The position numbers were made by a program, and so were the translations under genes. The notes beneath the pieces are model-generated. The model was given only the letters and a program-made list of their open reading frames with translations, ran no database searches and had not been told where the DNA came from. This document shows, in pieces, positions 21,121-30,716 of a stretch of 64,000 bases of DNA. The stretch's first letter is position 1. Each line of letters starts with the position of its first letter. Source of the stretch: Moraxellaceae bacterium (lineage in GTDB: Bacteria; Pseudomonadota; Gammaproteobacteria; Pseudomonadales; Moraxellaceae). The stretch lies in assembly GCA_004173455.1 (NCBI GenBank), contig SECL01000002.1, positions 62,001 through 126,000 of the forward strand. Reading direction: 5' to 3'.

Positions 21121-22524
21121 TTAGGGAAGATTAAACGCAGGATGCGCCGATGCGTCAACTGATGGCACGCATTGATGAACAGCCCATTCAATTGCGCGGC
21201 GTGTAATATCAAACATCTGATCAATTTCATCGGCAGTAATGCAGTAAGGCGGAATAAAATACACATGATTGCCAATCGGGCGAATCAGTAAGCCCTGTTG
21301 CAGCGCAAATTGTGCCATCAGGCGGCCACGTTGCTGGGTTGCTGGAAATGGTTTGCCATTGAGCTGAACCAGATCAAAGGCTGCAATCATGCCAGTTTGC
21401 CGACATCCTGCAACATTAGGATGCGTACCCAGTTCAGCCAGCTTGTGTTTAAACTGTGCGATATGCTGCTGATTTTTCTGTAAGGTTTTTTCCTGCCCAA
21501 AAATGGCCAGCGAAGCAAGTGCTGCCCGCGCTGCCAGCGGATTACCGGTAAAACTGTGCGAATGCAAAAAGCCTTTAGCCACATCCGGGCTATAAAATGC
21601 CTGATACACCTCGTCGGTGGTCATCACGCATGACATCGGCAAATAACCCGCAGTCAGACCTTTGGACAGACATAAAAAATCAGGGCAAATGCCAGCCTGT
21701 TCATGGGCAAACAAAGTACCAGTACGGCCAAAACCAACGGCAATTTCATCCAGAATCAGGTGAATCTGATAGTCATCACACAGTTGCCGCAGCCATGTCA
21801 AATAGATTGGCGGATACATTTTCATGCCCGCCGCGCCTTGCACCAGCGGCTCGACAATAATGGCGCAAATACGGCCTTGATGTTGCTCTACCAACGTTTG
21901 AAGCTGAGCAAAACGCTGTAACAGGAACTCTTCGTCAGATTGGTCGTTTTGTTTGCAGGATAAGTCTGGCGTGGGCGCACGTAAATGCTGAATCAGTAAA
22001 GGCCGATACTGGCTGGAAAACAGCGGAATATCAGTGACACTCAAGCTGCCCAATGTTTCGCCGTGGTAGCCATTTTCAAGTGAGATAAAGGTATTGCGTT
22101 TAGGTTGGACTGATTGATGACTTGTGGTCTGATGCCAAAACTGCAAGCTCATTTTTAGCGCCACTTCTACGGCTGCCGAACCACTGTCAGCAAAAAAACA
22201 GCGCGTCAGGGGAGTAGCAGTTAGCGCCACCAGTTGTGTGGCCAGTTGTTCAATCGGATCATGGGTAAACCCTGCCAGAATCACCTGCTCAAACTGTTGC
22301 AGCTGATCGGTAATCGCTGCATTAATGACCGGATGACTGTGTCCATGCAAATTGACCCACCATGAGCTGATGCCATCCAGTATCGGTTGACCATTGTCCA
22401 GATACAAATAGGCTCCCTTGGCGCGCGCAATGCGTGGCACCGGATGCGCGTCGTGCTGGTACATTTGGGTGCAAGGATGCCACAACGCAGAAGCGCGCGT
22501 ACCAGAGGGTGCAGAAGCATACAT
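21121..22524 (-). CDS. bioA: Adenosylmethionine-8-amino-7-oxononanoate aminotransferase
   Basis: PLP enzyme of biotin synthesis that uses SAM as amino donor to make 7,8-diaminopelargonate. Substrate and cofactor elements include the N-terminal LWHPCTQM, DGISSWWVNLHGHSHP, FADSGSAAVEVALKMS and LILDEIAVGFGRTGTLFA. The PLP lysine is in LCLSKGLTAGYLPMS. 467 residues, a little longer than E. coli BioA. The other bio genes are not adjacent. It lies 13 bases downstream of a small membrane protein gene and belongs to the leftward ahcY-metF-bioA-rsmE run. Confidence 0.97.
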   Translation of the reverse strand: MYASAPSGTRASALWHPCTQMYQHDAHPVPRIARAKGAYLYLDNGQPILDGISSWWVNLHGHSHPVINAAITDQLQQFEQVILAGFTHDPIEQLATQLVALTATPLTRCFFADSGSAAVEVALKMSLQFWHQTTSHQSVQPKRNTFISLENGYHGETLGSLSVTDIPLFSSQYRPLLIQHLRAPTPDLSCKQNDQSDEEFLLQRFAQLQTLVEQHQGRICAIIVEPLVQGAAGMKMYPPIYLTWLRQLCDDYQIHLILDEIAVGFGRTGTLFAHEQAGICPDFLCLSKGLTAGYLPMSCVMTTDEVYQAFYSPDVAKGFLHSHSFTGNPLAARAALASLAIFGQEKTLQKNQQHIAQFKHKLAELGTHPNVAGCRQTGMIAAFDLVQLNGKPFPATQQRGRLMAQFALQQGLLIRPIGNHVYFIPPYCITADEIDQMFDITRRAIEWAVHQCVPSVDASAHPAFNLP

Positions 22525-22537
22525 AACAGATTCTTTT

Positions 22538-22957
22538 CTACAAATCAGGATTTAAAAACTGATGGGCTGATGATTTAACTGGTGTTTTTGCTAGTAATTG
22601 AGCTGATTGGCCAATAGACTGTCTGAACAAGAAATGCCTAAACGGTTTCAATAACAGGGGCTTTAGCTTTAAGGCAAACACGGCATAGAGCAACAGAACC
22701 AGCGCAATACCAGTCCAGCGCAGGGAATGTGCAAAAAAAGACGACGGACTAATAATCTTATACAAAATCAGTAGCGCCAGCAGCACCGCCAACAAGCGTA
22801 TACCACGCAACATCTGATTGCTCAGTAACCCGATGCCCAGCACAATCATGATAAAACCCGGCAAGGCAATCATCAGTAGCATAAACAATAGACCAAACAT
22901 CATCAAGGCAGTGCCGCAAGTGAGACGCATTACCTTGAAAACCTTTGAAAAATACAT
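22538..22957 (-). CDS. Small integral membrane protein, unknown function
   Basis: 139 residues with three or four hydrophobic segments: about 10-45 (two closely spaced helices around a proline-glycine turn), 50-65 and 80-100. A basic, leucine-rich region and a polar tail follow. No catalytic motif is seen and I do not recognise the family. It fills the 170 bases between metF (23 bases upstream) and bioA (13 bases downstream) on the same strand, so it is most likely a true gene of that transcription unit. Confidence 0.7.
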   Translation of the reverse strand: MYFSKVFKVMRLTCGTALMMFGLLFMLLMIALPGFIMIVLGIGLLSNQMLRGIRLLAVLLALLILYKIISPSSFFAHSLRWTGIALVLLLYAVFALKLKPLLLKPFRHFLFRQSIGQSAQLLAKTPVKSSAHQFLNPDL

Positions 22958-22980
22958 AAGCGTAGCGAATCAGACTAATA

Positions 22981-23811
22981 TCAAGCCAAACCTAAATCCT
23001 TGACCAGTTGACGGTTGGGTTCAGTCTGGTTCATGGTATAAAAATGTAACGCAGGCGCGCCACCGTCAATCAGGCGCTGGCACAATTTAACCACCACATC
23101 ATGGCCAAACGCACGAATACTGGCACTGTCATCACCGTAAGTGGCCAGTTGCTTGCGAATCCAGCGTGGAATCTCGGCACCGGTGGAATCGGCAAAACGG
23201 ATCAGGTTGCTGGCATTGGTAATGGGCATAATGCCGGGAATGATTGGCGTCTCAATGCCTAGCTGCCGAATGCGGTCAACAAAATAAAAATAACTGTCTG
23301 CATTAAAGAAAAACTGGGTAATCGCGGCATTGGCGCCAGCCCGAACCTTGTCAGCAAAGCGTTCAATATCCTGATCAAAGCTGGACGCTTGCGGATGCAT
23401 TTCAGGATAAGCGGCCACTTCAATATGAAAATAATCATCCGAATGATCACGGATAAAGCGCACCAGATCGGTGGCATAAGGCAGCTCACCCAGACCAACC
23501 TGACCCGATGGCAAGTCACCGCGCAAAGCCACCAGCCGGTTAATACCCTTGGCCTTATAAATATCCAGCAACTCAGCGATACGTGCCTTGTCATCCCCAA
23601 TGCAGGACAGGTGCGGCGCAACTGGCGCACCCTGACCATGTAGTGCATCAATGGTGGACAAGGTGCGCTCACGGGTAGAGCCACCAGCGCCATAGGTGAC
23701 CGAAAAATACTGTGGATTAAGCTGCTGAAGCTCCTGATGCACCACAATCAGTTTTTCTGCCCCCACATCAGTTTTGGGAGGAAAGAATTCAAAAGAAACA
23801 GGAATTGCCAT
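22981..23811 (-). CDS. metF: 5,10-methylenetetrahydrofolate reductase
   Basis: FAD enzyme that makes 5-methyltetrahydrofolate, the methyl donor for methionine synthesis. 276 residues in a TIM barrel: VSFEFFPPKT at the N-terminus, SVTYGAGGSTRERT, NRLVALRGDLP, EVAAYPEMHP, and the FAD/substrate contacts AAITQFFFNADSY and PGIMPITNASN. It is downstream of ahcY (135-base gap that contains a probable terminator and repeats). AhcY and MetF both belong to the methionine/SAM cycle, which supports partial coregulation. Confidence 0.97.
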   Translation of the reverse strand: MAIPVSFEFFPPKTDVGAEKLIVVHQELQQLNPQYFSVTYGAGGSTRERTLSTIDALHGQGAPVAPHLSCIGDDKARIAELLDIYKAKGINRLVALRGDLPSGQVGLGELPYATDLVRFIRDHSDDYFHIEVAAYPEMHPQASSFDQDIERFADKVRAGANAAITQFFFNADSYFYFVDRIRQLGIETPIIPGIMPITNASNLIRFADSTGAEIPRWIRKQLATYGDDSASIRAFGHDVVVKLCQRLIDGGAPALHFYTMNQTEPNRQLVKDLGLA

Positions 23812-23841
23812 AGCTTAACCATCAATCAAATAAATACAGAT

Positions 23842-23880
23842 TTTAAAAACCGCCAGACATTAAAATACTGCTGGCGGCCT
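23842..23880 (-). terminator. terminator between ahcY and metF
   Basis: 7-bp GC-rich stem CCGCCAG/CTGGCGG (23850-23856 with 23871-23877) with an AT-rich 14-base loop and five T on the minus strand. It should cut ahcY transcription before metF, at least partly. Confidence 0.7.
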
Positions 23881-23895
23881 ATTGTCTTTAACACT

Positions 23896-23946
23896 TAGCA
23901 ACTAATTTAAACTAGCAACTATTTTAAATTAGTAACCAGTTTAAAA
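23896..23946. repeat. three tandem 17-bp repeats ending at the ahcY stop codon
   Basis: Units at 23896-23912, 23913-23929 and 23930-23946, consensus TAGCAACTATTTTAAAT with a few changes per copy. The last unit ends one base before the ahcY stop codon. On the ahcY strand it forms the start of the 3' untranslated region, between the stop codon and the terminator. Confidence 0.8.
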
Positions 23947-25356
23947 TTAATACTTATAGCTCTCTGGCTTAAATGGCCCTTCAACTGGCACACCCAGATA
24001 ATCAGCTTGTGTCTGGGTCAGCTGGGTCAGCACACCACCAAAACCTGAAACCATGGCCGCAGCCACTTCTTCATCCAGCTTTTTAGGCAACACTTCTACC
24101 CGAATATGGCTGGTTTTTTGATCGCTTGGCAAATCGGCAAATTTTTCTTTAAACAAGTGCATTTGCGCCAGTACTTGATTGGCAAACGAACCATCCATAA
24201 TGCGGGAAGGGTGACCGGTTGCATTACCTAGATTGACCAGACGGCCTTCTGATAGCAGGATTAAATAATCATCATTAGCATCCGAGCGGAATACCTGATG
24301 TACCTGTGGTTTTACTTCATCCCAGCGATAGTTTTTGCGCAGGTAAGCGGTATCAATTTCGGTATCAAAGTGACCAATGTTGCACACTACCGCACCTTTT
24401 TTTAGGGTGTTGAGCATGGCACTATCACACACTTTGTCGTTACCTGTGGTGGTTACGATCAGGTCGGTTGAACCCAGTAGCGCCTGATTAATATCAGCTT
24501 CATTGCCCGTCACAATACCATTGTTGTATGGAGAAACCACTTCATAGCCATCCATACAGGCTTGCATCGCGCAAATAGGATCAACCTCTGATACGCGGAC
24601 AATCATGCCTTCCTGACGTAGCGACTGCGCAGAGCCTTTACCTACATCACCATAACCAATCACCAGCGCACGACGGCCAGACAACAGCATGTCGGTAGCG
24701 CGTTTGATGGCATCGTTCAAGGAATGACGGCAGCCGTATTTATTGTCATTCTTGGATTTGGTGACAGAGTCATTCACGTTAATCGCAGGTACTTTTAAAG
24801 AACCTGCATGGTGCATTTCAATTAAGCGCATGACACCCGTGGTGGTTTCTTCAGTAACACCGTGAATATTGTCCAGCAGTTGTGGATATTTTTTATGGAT
24901 TAAACCAGTCAGGTCACCACCATCATCCAGAATCATATTGGCTGGCCACAGCTCATCGGTGCCGTTGACATGAATTTGCTGTTCCAGACACCATTCATAT
25001 TCTTCTTCGGTTTCGCCTTTCCAAGCAAACACCGGAACACCACTGGCGGCAATTGCAGCCGCAGCATGATCTTGCGTTGAGAAAATATTGCAGGACGTCC
25101 AGCGTACCTCGGCACCCAGATCAATCAGGGTTTCAATCAGCACAGCTGTTTGAATGGTCATGTGAATGCAACCCAGAATTTTGGCGCCTGCCAGCGGTTT
25201 TTCATTGGAATAACGGCGGCGTAAACCCATAAGCGCTGGCATTTCGGCTTCAGCGAGTGAGATTTCCTTACGACCAAAGGCGGCCAGACTGATATCAGCA
25301 ACTTTATAATCAGTAGATTCGGATTGAGCAGAGTTAGGCGTAGTAACCGCGTTCAT
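23947..25356 (-). CDS. ahcY: S-adenosylhomocysteinase
   Basis: NAD-dependent enzyme that splits SAH to adenosine and homocysteine, removing the inhibitor of methyltransferases. 469 residues from the ATG at 25356 ([11 protein letters not shown]), which has AAGGAG six bases upstream; the frame is open further, but that part is the riboswitch. Motifs: [43 protein letters not shown] with the catalytic lysine, the NAD site [23 protein letters not shown], and the C-terminal KPESYKY that closes over NAD. Expression is expected to rise with SAH through the upstream riboswitch. Confidence 0.98.
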   Translation of the reverse strand: MNAVTTPNSAQSESTDYKVADISLAAFGRKEISLAEAEMPALMGLRRRYSNEKPLAGAKILGCIHMTIQTAVLIETLIDLGAEVRWTSCNIFSTQDHAAAAIAASGVPVFAWKGETEEEYEWCLEQQIHVNGTDELWPANMILDDGGDLTGLIHKKYPQLLDNIHGVTEETTTGVMRLIEMHHAGSLKVPAINVNDSVTKSKNDNKYGCRHSLNDAIKRATDMLLSGRRALVIGYGDVGKGSAQSLRQEGMIVRVSEVDPICAMQACMDGYEVVSPYNNGIVTGNEADINQALLGSTDLIVTTTGNDKVCDSAMLNTLKKGAVVCNIGHFDTEIDTAYLRKNYRWDEVKPQVHQVFRSDANDDYLILLSEGRLVNLGNATGHPSRIMDGSFANQVLAQMHLFKEKFADLPSDQKTSHIRVEVLPKKLDEEVAAAMVSGFGGVLTQLTQTQADYLGVPVEGPFKPESYKY

Positions 25357-25385
25357 GAGGATCTCCTTAAGATCAATCAATTCGC

Positions 25386-25458
25386 GGATGCCGTTCAATA
25401 AATGACGTGCTCGAGCCTGGCAGTATATTGGTTTACTGTCGCAGCACCCCTCGAGACG
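25386..25458 (-). promoter_or_regulatory. SAH riboswitch
   Basis: On the minus strand the leader reads CUCGAGGGGUGCUGCGAC, a variable hairpin (CAGUA...UACUG), GCCAGGCUCGAG, an AU-rich linker and AACGGCAUCC. This matches the SAH riboswitch: P1 is CUCGAG with CUCGAG, the conserved GCUGCGAC and CAGGCUCG are present, and GGAUGCCG-type pairing of AACGGCAUCC with GGGUGCUG makes the pseudoknot. It ends 29 bases before the ahcY start, close to the ribosome-binding site, and should switch ahcY on when SAH accumulates. Confidence 0.93.
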
Positions 25459-25463
25459 CGACA

Positions 25464-25492
25464 ATTTTACGCAATTGTCAAAGCAGTTCCAA
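25464..25492 (-). promoter_or_regulatory. sigma70-type promoter of the riboswitch-ahcY transcript
   Basis: TTGGAA at 25492-25487, 17-base spacer, TAAAAT at 25469-25464 on the minus strand. The expected transcript start, about seven bases on, coincides with the first bases of the riboswitch P1 stem, which supports both calls. Confidence 0.7.
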
Positions 25493-25675
25493 GACTTACA
25501 GAAAAAATAAATAAATAAAAATTTTAAAACGCCTGTGTTTTGTTAAAAAGCTGAGAAATAAGCAGTTTTAAGCCATAATCTTGATACAACGTAACAAAGA
25601 CAAGGCAATTGTGAAGTTTGCTTAGGTCTATAGCTAAAAAATAGCTTACTGAAAATTAAACATTTTTTATAAATT

Positions 25676-25704
25676 GTGTCAAAAGTTTACAGAAACTCTA
25701 TAAA
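25676..25704 (+). promoter_or_regulatory. candidate promoter of carO
   Basis: GTGTCA, 17-base spacer, TATAAA (25699-25704), about 95 bases before the carO start. A small stem AGCTA/TAGCT lies upstream near 25631-25646. The -35 box is weak. Confidence 0.4.
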
Positions 25705-25799
25705 AATAGTGAATTTGGTGACTGAAATTCGTCTTCAACCTGTGTTTAATAGCACTTGACCGATAGATAGACGTAATAATCCTTTGAGGAGTTAATCAC

Positions 25800-26531
25800 A
25801 TGAAAACTTTACGTGTTTTGGCAGTATCTGCTGCTGTACTTGTTGCAACCAGTCCGGCATTTGCTGACGAAAAAGTAGTTACTGATGAAGGCGTTGCAAC
25901 CTTTTCTTTTTTCAAGCCAGCTTCTGTACGTGCTGAAGTCGGTACAACCGGTTACGGTGGTGCCGTTTCTTACAATGTTAACCCATATGTTGGCCTGACC
26001 GCAGGTTATAACGGTGGTGACATTTCTTGGACAGATAACATTAAAGTAGATGGTACTGAATACGATCTGGATATGGACAATAACACTGCGTACTTAAACG
26101 CTGAGATTCGTCCATGGGCAAACTGGTTCTATATGGCTGCTGGTACTGCTTATATTGATAACGACTACGACCTACAAAAACGTATTGGTGCTGGCGATAC
26201 TTTAAGCATTAACGGTGACAACTATCAGTTGGCTACTGGCACTGGTGAAGGTGGTATCCGTGGTAAAATGAACTACAAAAATAATATTGCCCCATACCTA
26301 GGCTTAGGTTTCTCTCCATCCATTACTGACCGTTTCGGTGTGTTTGGTGAAATCGGTGCTTATTATGTTGGTAACCCAGAAGTTAATCTGGATCAGTACA
26401 ATCTTGCGCCTGTTGCCGGAAATCCTGTTTTGGCAGAAACTGCTAAAAACAGACTGGAACGTGATATCCGCAATGATGACAAATATAAATGGTTGCCAGT
26501 TGCGAAGTTAGGTTTAAGCTTACGCTTCTAA
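25800..26531 (+). CDS. carO: CarO-type outer-membrane beta-barrel protein
   Basis: 243 residues with a signal peptide of about 22 residues (site before DEKVV). It resembles Acinetobacter CarO in several stretches I know from that protein: RAEVGTTGYGGA, NPYVGL, GYNGGDISW, YDLDMDNN, YLNAEIRPW, AYIDNDYDL-KRIG-GDTLSI, RGKM-YKN-IAPYLG, and YNLAPVAGNP. It ends in a terminal aromatic (LRF) as expected for BAM-dependent barrels. CarO forms a small channel linked to uptake of basic amino acids, and to carbapenem susceptibility when lost. The role here is inferred from similarity. GAGG lies before the ATG; transcribed alone and followed by a strong terminator. Confidence 0.88.
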   Translation: MKTLRVLAVSAAVLVATSPAFADEKVVTDEGVATFSFFKPASVRAEVGTTGYGGAVSYNVNPYVGLTAGYNGGDISWTDNIKVDGTEYDLDMDNNTAYLNAEIRPWANWFYMAAGTAYIDNDYDLQKRIGAGDTLSINGDNYQLATGTGEGGIRGKMNYKNNIAPYLGLGFSPSITDRFGVFGEIGAYYVGNPEVNLDQYNLAPVAGNPVLAETAKNRLERDIRNDDKYKWLPVAKLGLSLRF

Positions 26532-26552
26532 TCGACAGGCTTCCTGTAAAAC

Positions 26553-26583
26553 CAAAAAAGCAGACTTCGGTCTGCTTTTTTTA
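26553..26583 (+). terminator. bidirectional terminator between carO and cysB
   Basis: 7-bp stem AGCAGAC/GTCTGCT with a TTCG-like tetraloop, A6 before and T7 after, so it can serve carO (plus) and cysB (minus). Confidence 0.88.
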
Positions 26584-26626
26584 TGGCTTAAAATCATTAA
26601 GGCTGTTGATGCCCTAAATCTCAGGG

Positions 26627-27550
26627 TTAAACCTCGGGCTGGGCAGCTTTTTTCAAGGTGCTGAGGTCGGTATCTGGTGCGCACAGTGCAATAAACTCAT
26701 AGCCATAACCACGCAATAAGTGACCTTTACGTACTGCAATCCATGTAGTGTTTTCACCAAACAAATCAATATTTAACTGATGTAAACGCCGGTCACGCTC
26801 AGAGTTATAGGCAATCGAGTTGACAACCCCCACACCCATGCCCAATTCCACATAGGTTTTAATCACATCGGCATCTAGTGCAGACATCACAATATCCGGA
26901 TTTAGGCCAGCATTGGCAAATGCGGTATCAATCTTGGAGCGTCCGGTAAAGCCACCGTGATAAGTAATCAGCGGCCATTGTGCCAGTTCATCAAGGGTGA
27001 CCGTTTGCTGCTGTGACAGCGGGTGACCCTGCGGCGTAATAATACTGTGATACCAGTGATAATACGGCACACTGGTTAGGCTTTCTTCCTGAGTTAGTGA
27101 TTCGGTAGCAATCCCGATATCGGCTTCGCCATGTATTAGCATTTGGGCAATTTCAACCGGACTGGCTTGTTGCAAAATCAGGTGTACTTTAGGAAAAGCT
27201 TTTTTAAACTTGGCCACAATCGGCGGCAAAATGTAGCGTGCCTGGGTATGGGTAGTCGCAATAATCAGTTCGCCCTGATCCACCCGATTAAAGTCATCCG
27301 ATAGCCTTTTGATATTATCGGCATCACGCAGCATACGCTCGACAATGCCCAGCAATGCCTGTCCGGGTTCTGTTAAGCCCAGTATGCGTTTGCCCTTTCG
27401 GATAAAAAGCTGCACGCCCAGCTCATCTTCAAGGTCTTTAATGTGCTTACTGACACCAGACTGTGAGGTAAACAAGGCATTTGATGCATCGGTCAGGTTG
27501 AAGTTCTGACGAACTGTTTCACGGATAATCCGCAATTGTTGAAAATTCAT
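26627..27550 (-). CDS. cysB: LysR-family regulator CysB
   Basis: Activator of sulfate uptake and cysteine synthesis, responsive to acetylserine. It has an N-terminal winged helix-turn-helix (ALFTSQSGVSKHIKDLEDELG, about 26-46). The C-terminal periplasmic-binding-like effector domain has the CysB-typical TTHTQARYILP near residue 100 (T100/T102 region contacts the sulfate/acetylserine site) and YHGGFTGR. 307 residues against about 324 in E. coli. It lies downstream of the sulfate transporter genes on the same strand, separated by 196 bases, so it probably has its own promoter as well. Cbl, its paralogue, is the alternative; the context favours CysB. Confidence 0.93.
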   Translation of the reverse strand: MNFQQLRIIRETVRQNFNLTDASNALFTSQSGVSKHIKDLEDELGVQLFIRKGKRILGLTEPGQALLGIVERMLRDADNIKRLSDDFNRVDQGELIIATTHTQARYILPPIVAKFKKAFPKVHLILQQASPVEIAQMLIHGEADIGIATESLTQEESLTSVPYYHWYHSIITPQGHPLSQQQTVTLDELAQWPLITYHGGFTGRSKIDTAFANAGLNPDIVMSALDADVIKTYVELGMGVGVVNSIAYNSERDRRLHQLNIDLFGENTTWIAVRKGHLLRGYGYEFIALCAPDTDLSTLKKAAQPEV

Positions 27551-27746
27551 ACACTCTATGCTCCAGATTTTTTTACTGCATAACGCTCTATTTAAAACTT
27601 CTTAGTGAATTGCCAAAACGGCATTTATATAAACGCATAAATAATATGGGTATTTAACTGACAATTTCAATGTTACAAATTGTGTCGTAATTTCAGATTT
27701 GTTTGTATCACATTTCATAAGTTCTGATAGGGTTGGTTTTATATTT

Positions 27747-28856
27747 CTAAGCCACTTGTTGGCCAAATAGATGCAAGTTACGGGCTGTCACCCAGACGGT
27801 TTGTGCAGGTTGTAATGACAATTCTCGTTGCTGCTCAGGGGTAAGGCTAACTTCAAGCAAATGTCCCTGCCGATCCTCTAGTTCTACGCGGAGTTGTCCT
27901 GCCACCCAGACATCACGTAGCACTTTGGCCTGCAAGCTCGGTTCGGTAGGTGCGTGCAAATGAATATGCAACTCATTGGGACGTGCAAAGACACTGACGT
28001 TGCTATGATTCGCTTCAGTGTGATGTTGCTGCGATTGTTCAGGTTGAGAAGGTTGATGCTGATAATGTTGTGGCAATGCCAGTTGGTCATCGGCAAATAT
28101 CACGCGGTTGCCTTGGCGTTGACCTTCTAGCCGATTGGCCTGACCCAGAAAGTCAAACACAAAAGGAGTTGCCGGATGGTCATAGACTTCACGTGGACTG
28201 CCAATTTGCTCAATATTGCCTTTATTCATCACCACAATTCGGTCAGCCACTTCCAGCGCTTCCTCTTGATCATGCGTCACAAAAATAGAGGTAATGTGCA
28301 GTTCATCATGCAGGCTGCGCAACCAGCGTCGCAATTCTTTACGCACCTTGGCATCCAGCGCCCCAAAAGGTTCATCCAGCAGTAACACACGAGGTTCAAC
28401 AGCGAGTGCGCGTGCCAGTGCAATCCGCTGGCGCTGGCCACCGGATAACTGAGCCGGAAAGCGATCTGCCAGAAAACCCAGTTGCACCAGATCAAGCAAT
28501 TGACTGACGCATTTTTTGATTTCTGCCTCAGCAGGACGGGTTTTACGCGGACGCACGCGCAGGCCAAACGCCACATTGTCAAATATGGTCATGTGACGAA
28601 ACAGGGCATAGTGCTGAAATACAAAGCCAACCTGACGATGGCGCACATGAGTATCGGTGGCATCTTCACCTTCCAGCAGGATTTGCCCGCCATCGGCTGA
28701 TTCCAGCCCGGCAATAATACGCAGCAGGGTAGTTTTGCCGCAGCCCGAAGGCCCCAGGAGCGCCACCAGTTCGCCTTCGGGAAAGTCGAGGCTGATGTTG
28801 TTTAACGCATGAAAATTGCCAAAGTGTTTATCAATATTTTTAACCTGAATGCTCAT
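27747..28856 (-). CDS. cysA: Sulfate/thiosulfate ABC transporter ATP-binding protein
   Basis: ATPase subunit of the sulfate importer at the inner face of the membrane. Walker [11 protein letters not shown]-loop FQHYALF, ABC signature [15 protein letters not shown], Walker [12 protein letters not shown] and the switch histidine VTHDQEEAL are all present in the first 215 residues. The rest carries the SulA/TOBE regulatory domain. A polar Q/H-rich linker near residues 265-285 (repeated QPEQSQQHH-type residues) is unusual and probably disordered. Last of the sbp-cysT-cysW-cysA set; 54 bases after cysW. Confidence 0.97.
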   Translation of the reverse strand: MSIQVKNIDKHFGNFHALNNISLDFPEGELVALLGPSGCGKTTLLRIIAGLESADGGQILLEGEDATDTHVRHRQVGFVFQHYALFRHMTIFDNVAFGLRVRPRKTRPAEAEIKKCVSQLLDLVQLGFLADRFPAQLSGGQRQRIALARALAVEPRVLLLDEPFGALDAKVRKELRRWLRSLHDELHITSIFVTHDQEEALEVADRIVVMNKGNIEQIGSPREVYDHPATPFVFDFLGQANRLEGQRQGNRVIFADDQLALPQHYQHQPSQPEQSQQHHTEANHSNVSVFARPNELHIHLHAPTEPSLQAKVLRDVWVAGQLRVELEDRQGHLLEVSLTPEQQRELSLQPAQTVWVTARNLHLFGQQVA

Positions 28857-28910
28857 GGCTAATGTCCTGTAATTTGGTGTTGAAAATGGGTTAGCGAAAT
28901 AAGCTGGTTT

Positions 28911-29801
28911 TTACGTGGCTGAATCAGTATGGTTAAATTGCTGACTGCTGCGCGATTCAATCCATACCTTAAGAATGAGGGTTAAAATCGCCAGTAAGGC
29001 CAGCAGGGATGACACGGCAAACGCGGCACTAAAGGTATATTCGTTGTATAAAATTTCCACATGTAGCGGCAGGGTATTGGTTTCACCGCGAATATGACCA
29101 GACACCACGGACACCGCACCAAATTCACCCATAGCCCGTGCATTACACAAAATCACGCCATACAGCAAGCCCCATTTAATGTTGGGCAAAGTGACATGCC
29201 AGAAGGTTTGCCAGCCGTTGGCACCCAATACAATGGCTGCTTCCTCTTCTTCGGTGCCTTGCGCTTCCATTAGTGGAATCAGCTCGCGTGCAACAAAGGG
29301 AACCGTGATAAATACCGTAGCCAGTACAATAGCCGGCACCGCATACAAAATCTGAATGTCATGATCCCGCAGGGTTTCCCCAAACCAGCCTTGTGCCCCA
29401 AACAGCAGCACCAGCATTAAACCGGCAATCACTGGCGATACCGAAAACGGCAGGTCAATTAAGGTGGTTAAAATGGATTTGCCCCGAAACCTGAACTTGG
29501 CCACGCTCCATGCAGCCGCAATCCCAAAAATCACATTCACAGGCACCGCAATGGCTGCCGTGATGAGGGTGAGTTTGACTGCTGCCAAGGTATCCGGGTC
29601 GATCAGCGCATGAAAATACACCTCGATGCCCTGATTAAAGGCTTCAACAAATACCAGTATTAGCGGCAATAACAAGCAACTTGCAAAGAAAAGCAGGCTA
29701 ATGCTGAGCACGATATAGCGTACCAGTGGTGATTCACGGGTGGCATCTCGTGACTGCAAGCGATTTGACAGCGCATTACCTGTGGTAATCGATAAACTCA
29801 C
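28911..29801 (-). CDS. cysW: Sulfate/thiosulfate ABC transporter permease CysW
   Basis: Inner-membrane permease half with six predicted helices. The cytoplasmic EAA loop that docks to CysA is [27 protein letters not shown]. 296 residues, the usual length. Its start overlaps the cysT stop by four bases (ATGA type), so the two permease halves are translationally coupled. Confidence 0.96.
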   Translation of the reverse strand: MSLSITTGNALSNRLQSRDATRESPLVRYIVLSISLLFFASCLLLPLILVFVEAFNQGIEVYFHALIDPDTLAAVKLTLITAAIAVPVNVIFGIAAAWSVAKFRFRGKSILTTLIDLPFSVSPVIAGLMLVLLFGAQGWFGETLRDHDIQILYAVPAIVLATVFITVPFVARELIPLMEAQGTEEEEAAIVLGANGWQTFWHVTLPNIKWGLLYGVILCNARAMGEFGAVSVVSGHIRGETNTLPLHVEILYNEYTFSAAFAVSSLLALLAILTLILKVWIESRSSQQFNHTDSAT

Positions 29802-30655
29802 GATACTGTCCTCCCGTTACGGCGACTGACCCACGCCTGTAAAAAGTTAATCAGTAGCAACAATGCAAATGAAATTACCAGCATGACCACGGCAATGGTG
29901 GTTGCTCCGGCATAGTCATATTCTTCAAGCCGCGCAATAATGAGTAGCGGTGCAATTTCAGTTTTAAACGGCTGGTTACCGGCAATAAAAATGACAGAAC
30001 CGTATTCACCTACGCCACGGGCAAAAGCCAGCGCAAAGCCAGTCAGTAGTGCAGGAAATAAAATCGGGAAAATCACTTTACGCATAGTTTGCCAGCGTGA
30101 AGCACCCAAAATAGCAGCGGCTTCTTCTAGTTCGCTTTCCAGATCAGCCAGCACAGGTTGCACGGTGCGCACCACAAAAGGTAGGCCAATAAAAAGCAGC
30201 GCAAGAGTAATGCCAAGGCTGGTATAGGCAATCTGAATGCCCAACGGTTCAAGGTATTGCCCCAGCCAGCCATTTTTGGAATACAGCGTGGTTAGGGCAA
30301 TCCCTGCCACTGCCGTGGGCAGGGCAAAGGGCAGATCCACCAGTGCATCCACAATGCGCTTGCCGGGAAAGCTATACCGTACCAGTGCCCACGCCAGCAA
30401 CAAGCCAAACACAACATTCACCAGTGCGGCAATCAGTGCTGCACTAAAACTAAGCTGCATGGCTTTTATAATTCGCTCAGACGTTAAAATGTCTATAAGT
30501 CCATCCCAGCCAATGCCCAGTGATCGGATAAAAACGGCTGACAGCGGCAGCAGCACCACCAATGATAAATACAGCAGGGTAAAACCCAGCGACAATCCAA
30601 AACCGGGCAGAACGCGGGTTGGTTTAGCCCTAACATTGGCCATAAATAACCTCAA
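29798..30655 (-). CDS. cysT: Sulfate/thiosulfate ABC transporter permease CysT (CysU)
   Basis: First permease half, 285 residues with about six membrane helices. The EAA loop is [22 protein letters not shown]. The [22 protein letters not shown] segment is typical of CysT. Lies 61 bases downstream of the binding-protein gene and overlaps cysW. Confidence 0.96.
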   Translation of the reverse strand: MRLFMANVRAKPTRVLPGFGLSLGFTLLYLSLVVLLPLSAVFIRSLGIGWDGLIDILTSERIIKAMQLSFSAALIAALVNVVFGLLLAWALVRYSFPGKRIVDALVDLPFALPTAVAGIALTTLYSKNGWLGQYLEPLGIQIAYTSLGITLALLFIGLPFVVRTVQPVLADLESELEEAAAILGASRWQTMRKVIFPILFPALLTGFALAFARGVGEYGSVIFIAGNQPFKTEIAPLLIIARLEEYDYAGATTIAVVMLVISFALLLLINFLQAWVSRRNGRTVS

Positions 30656-30716
30656 AATAAACTGCTAAAACCAATAAGGGCTTCAAATCATGTTTTATCC
30701 TGCCCATCCGTAAGGA

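Noticed and set aside
25357-25464. Longer ahcY open frame starting at 25464
   Set aside because: That stretch is the SAH riboswitch; the ATG at 25356 has a strong AAGGAG site and fits the family length.
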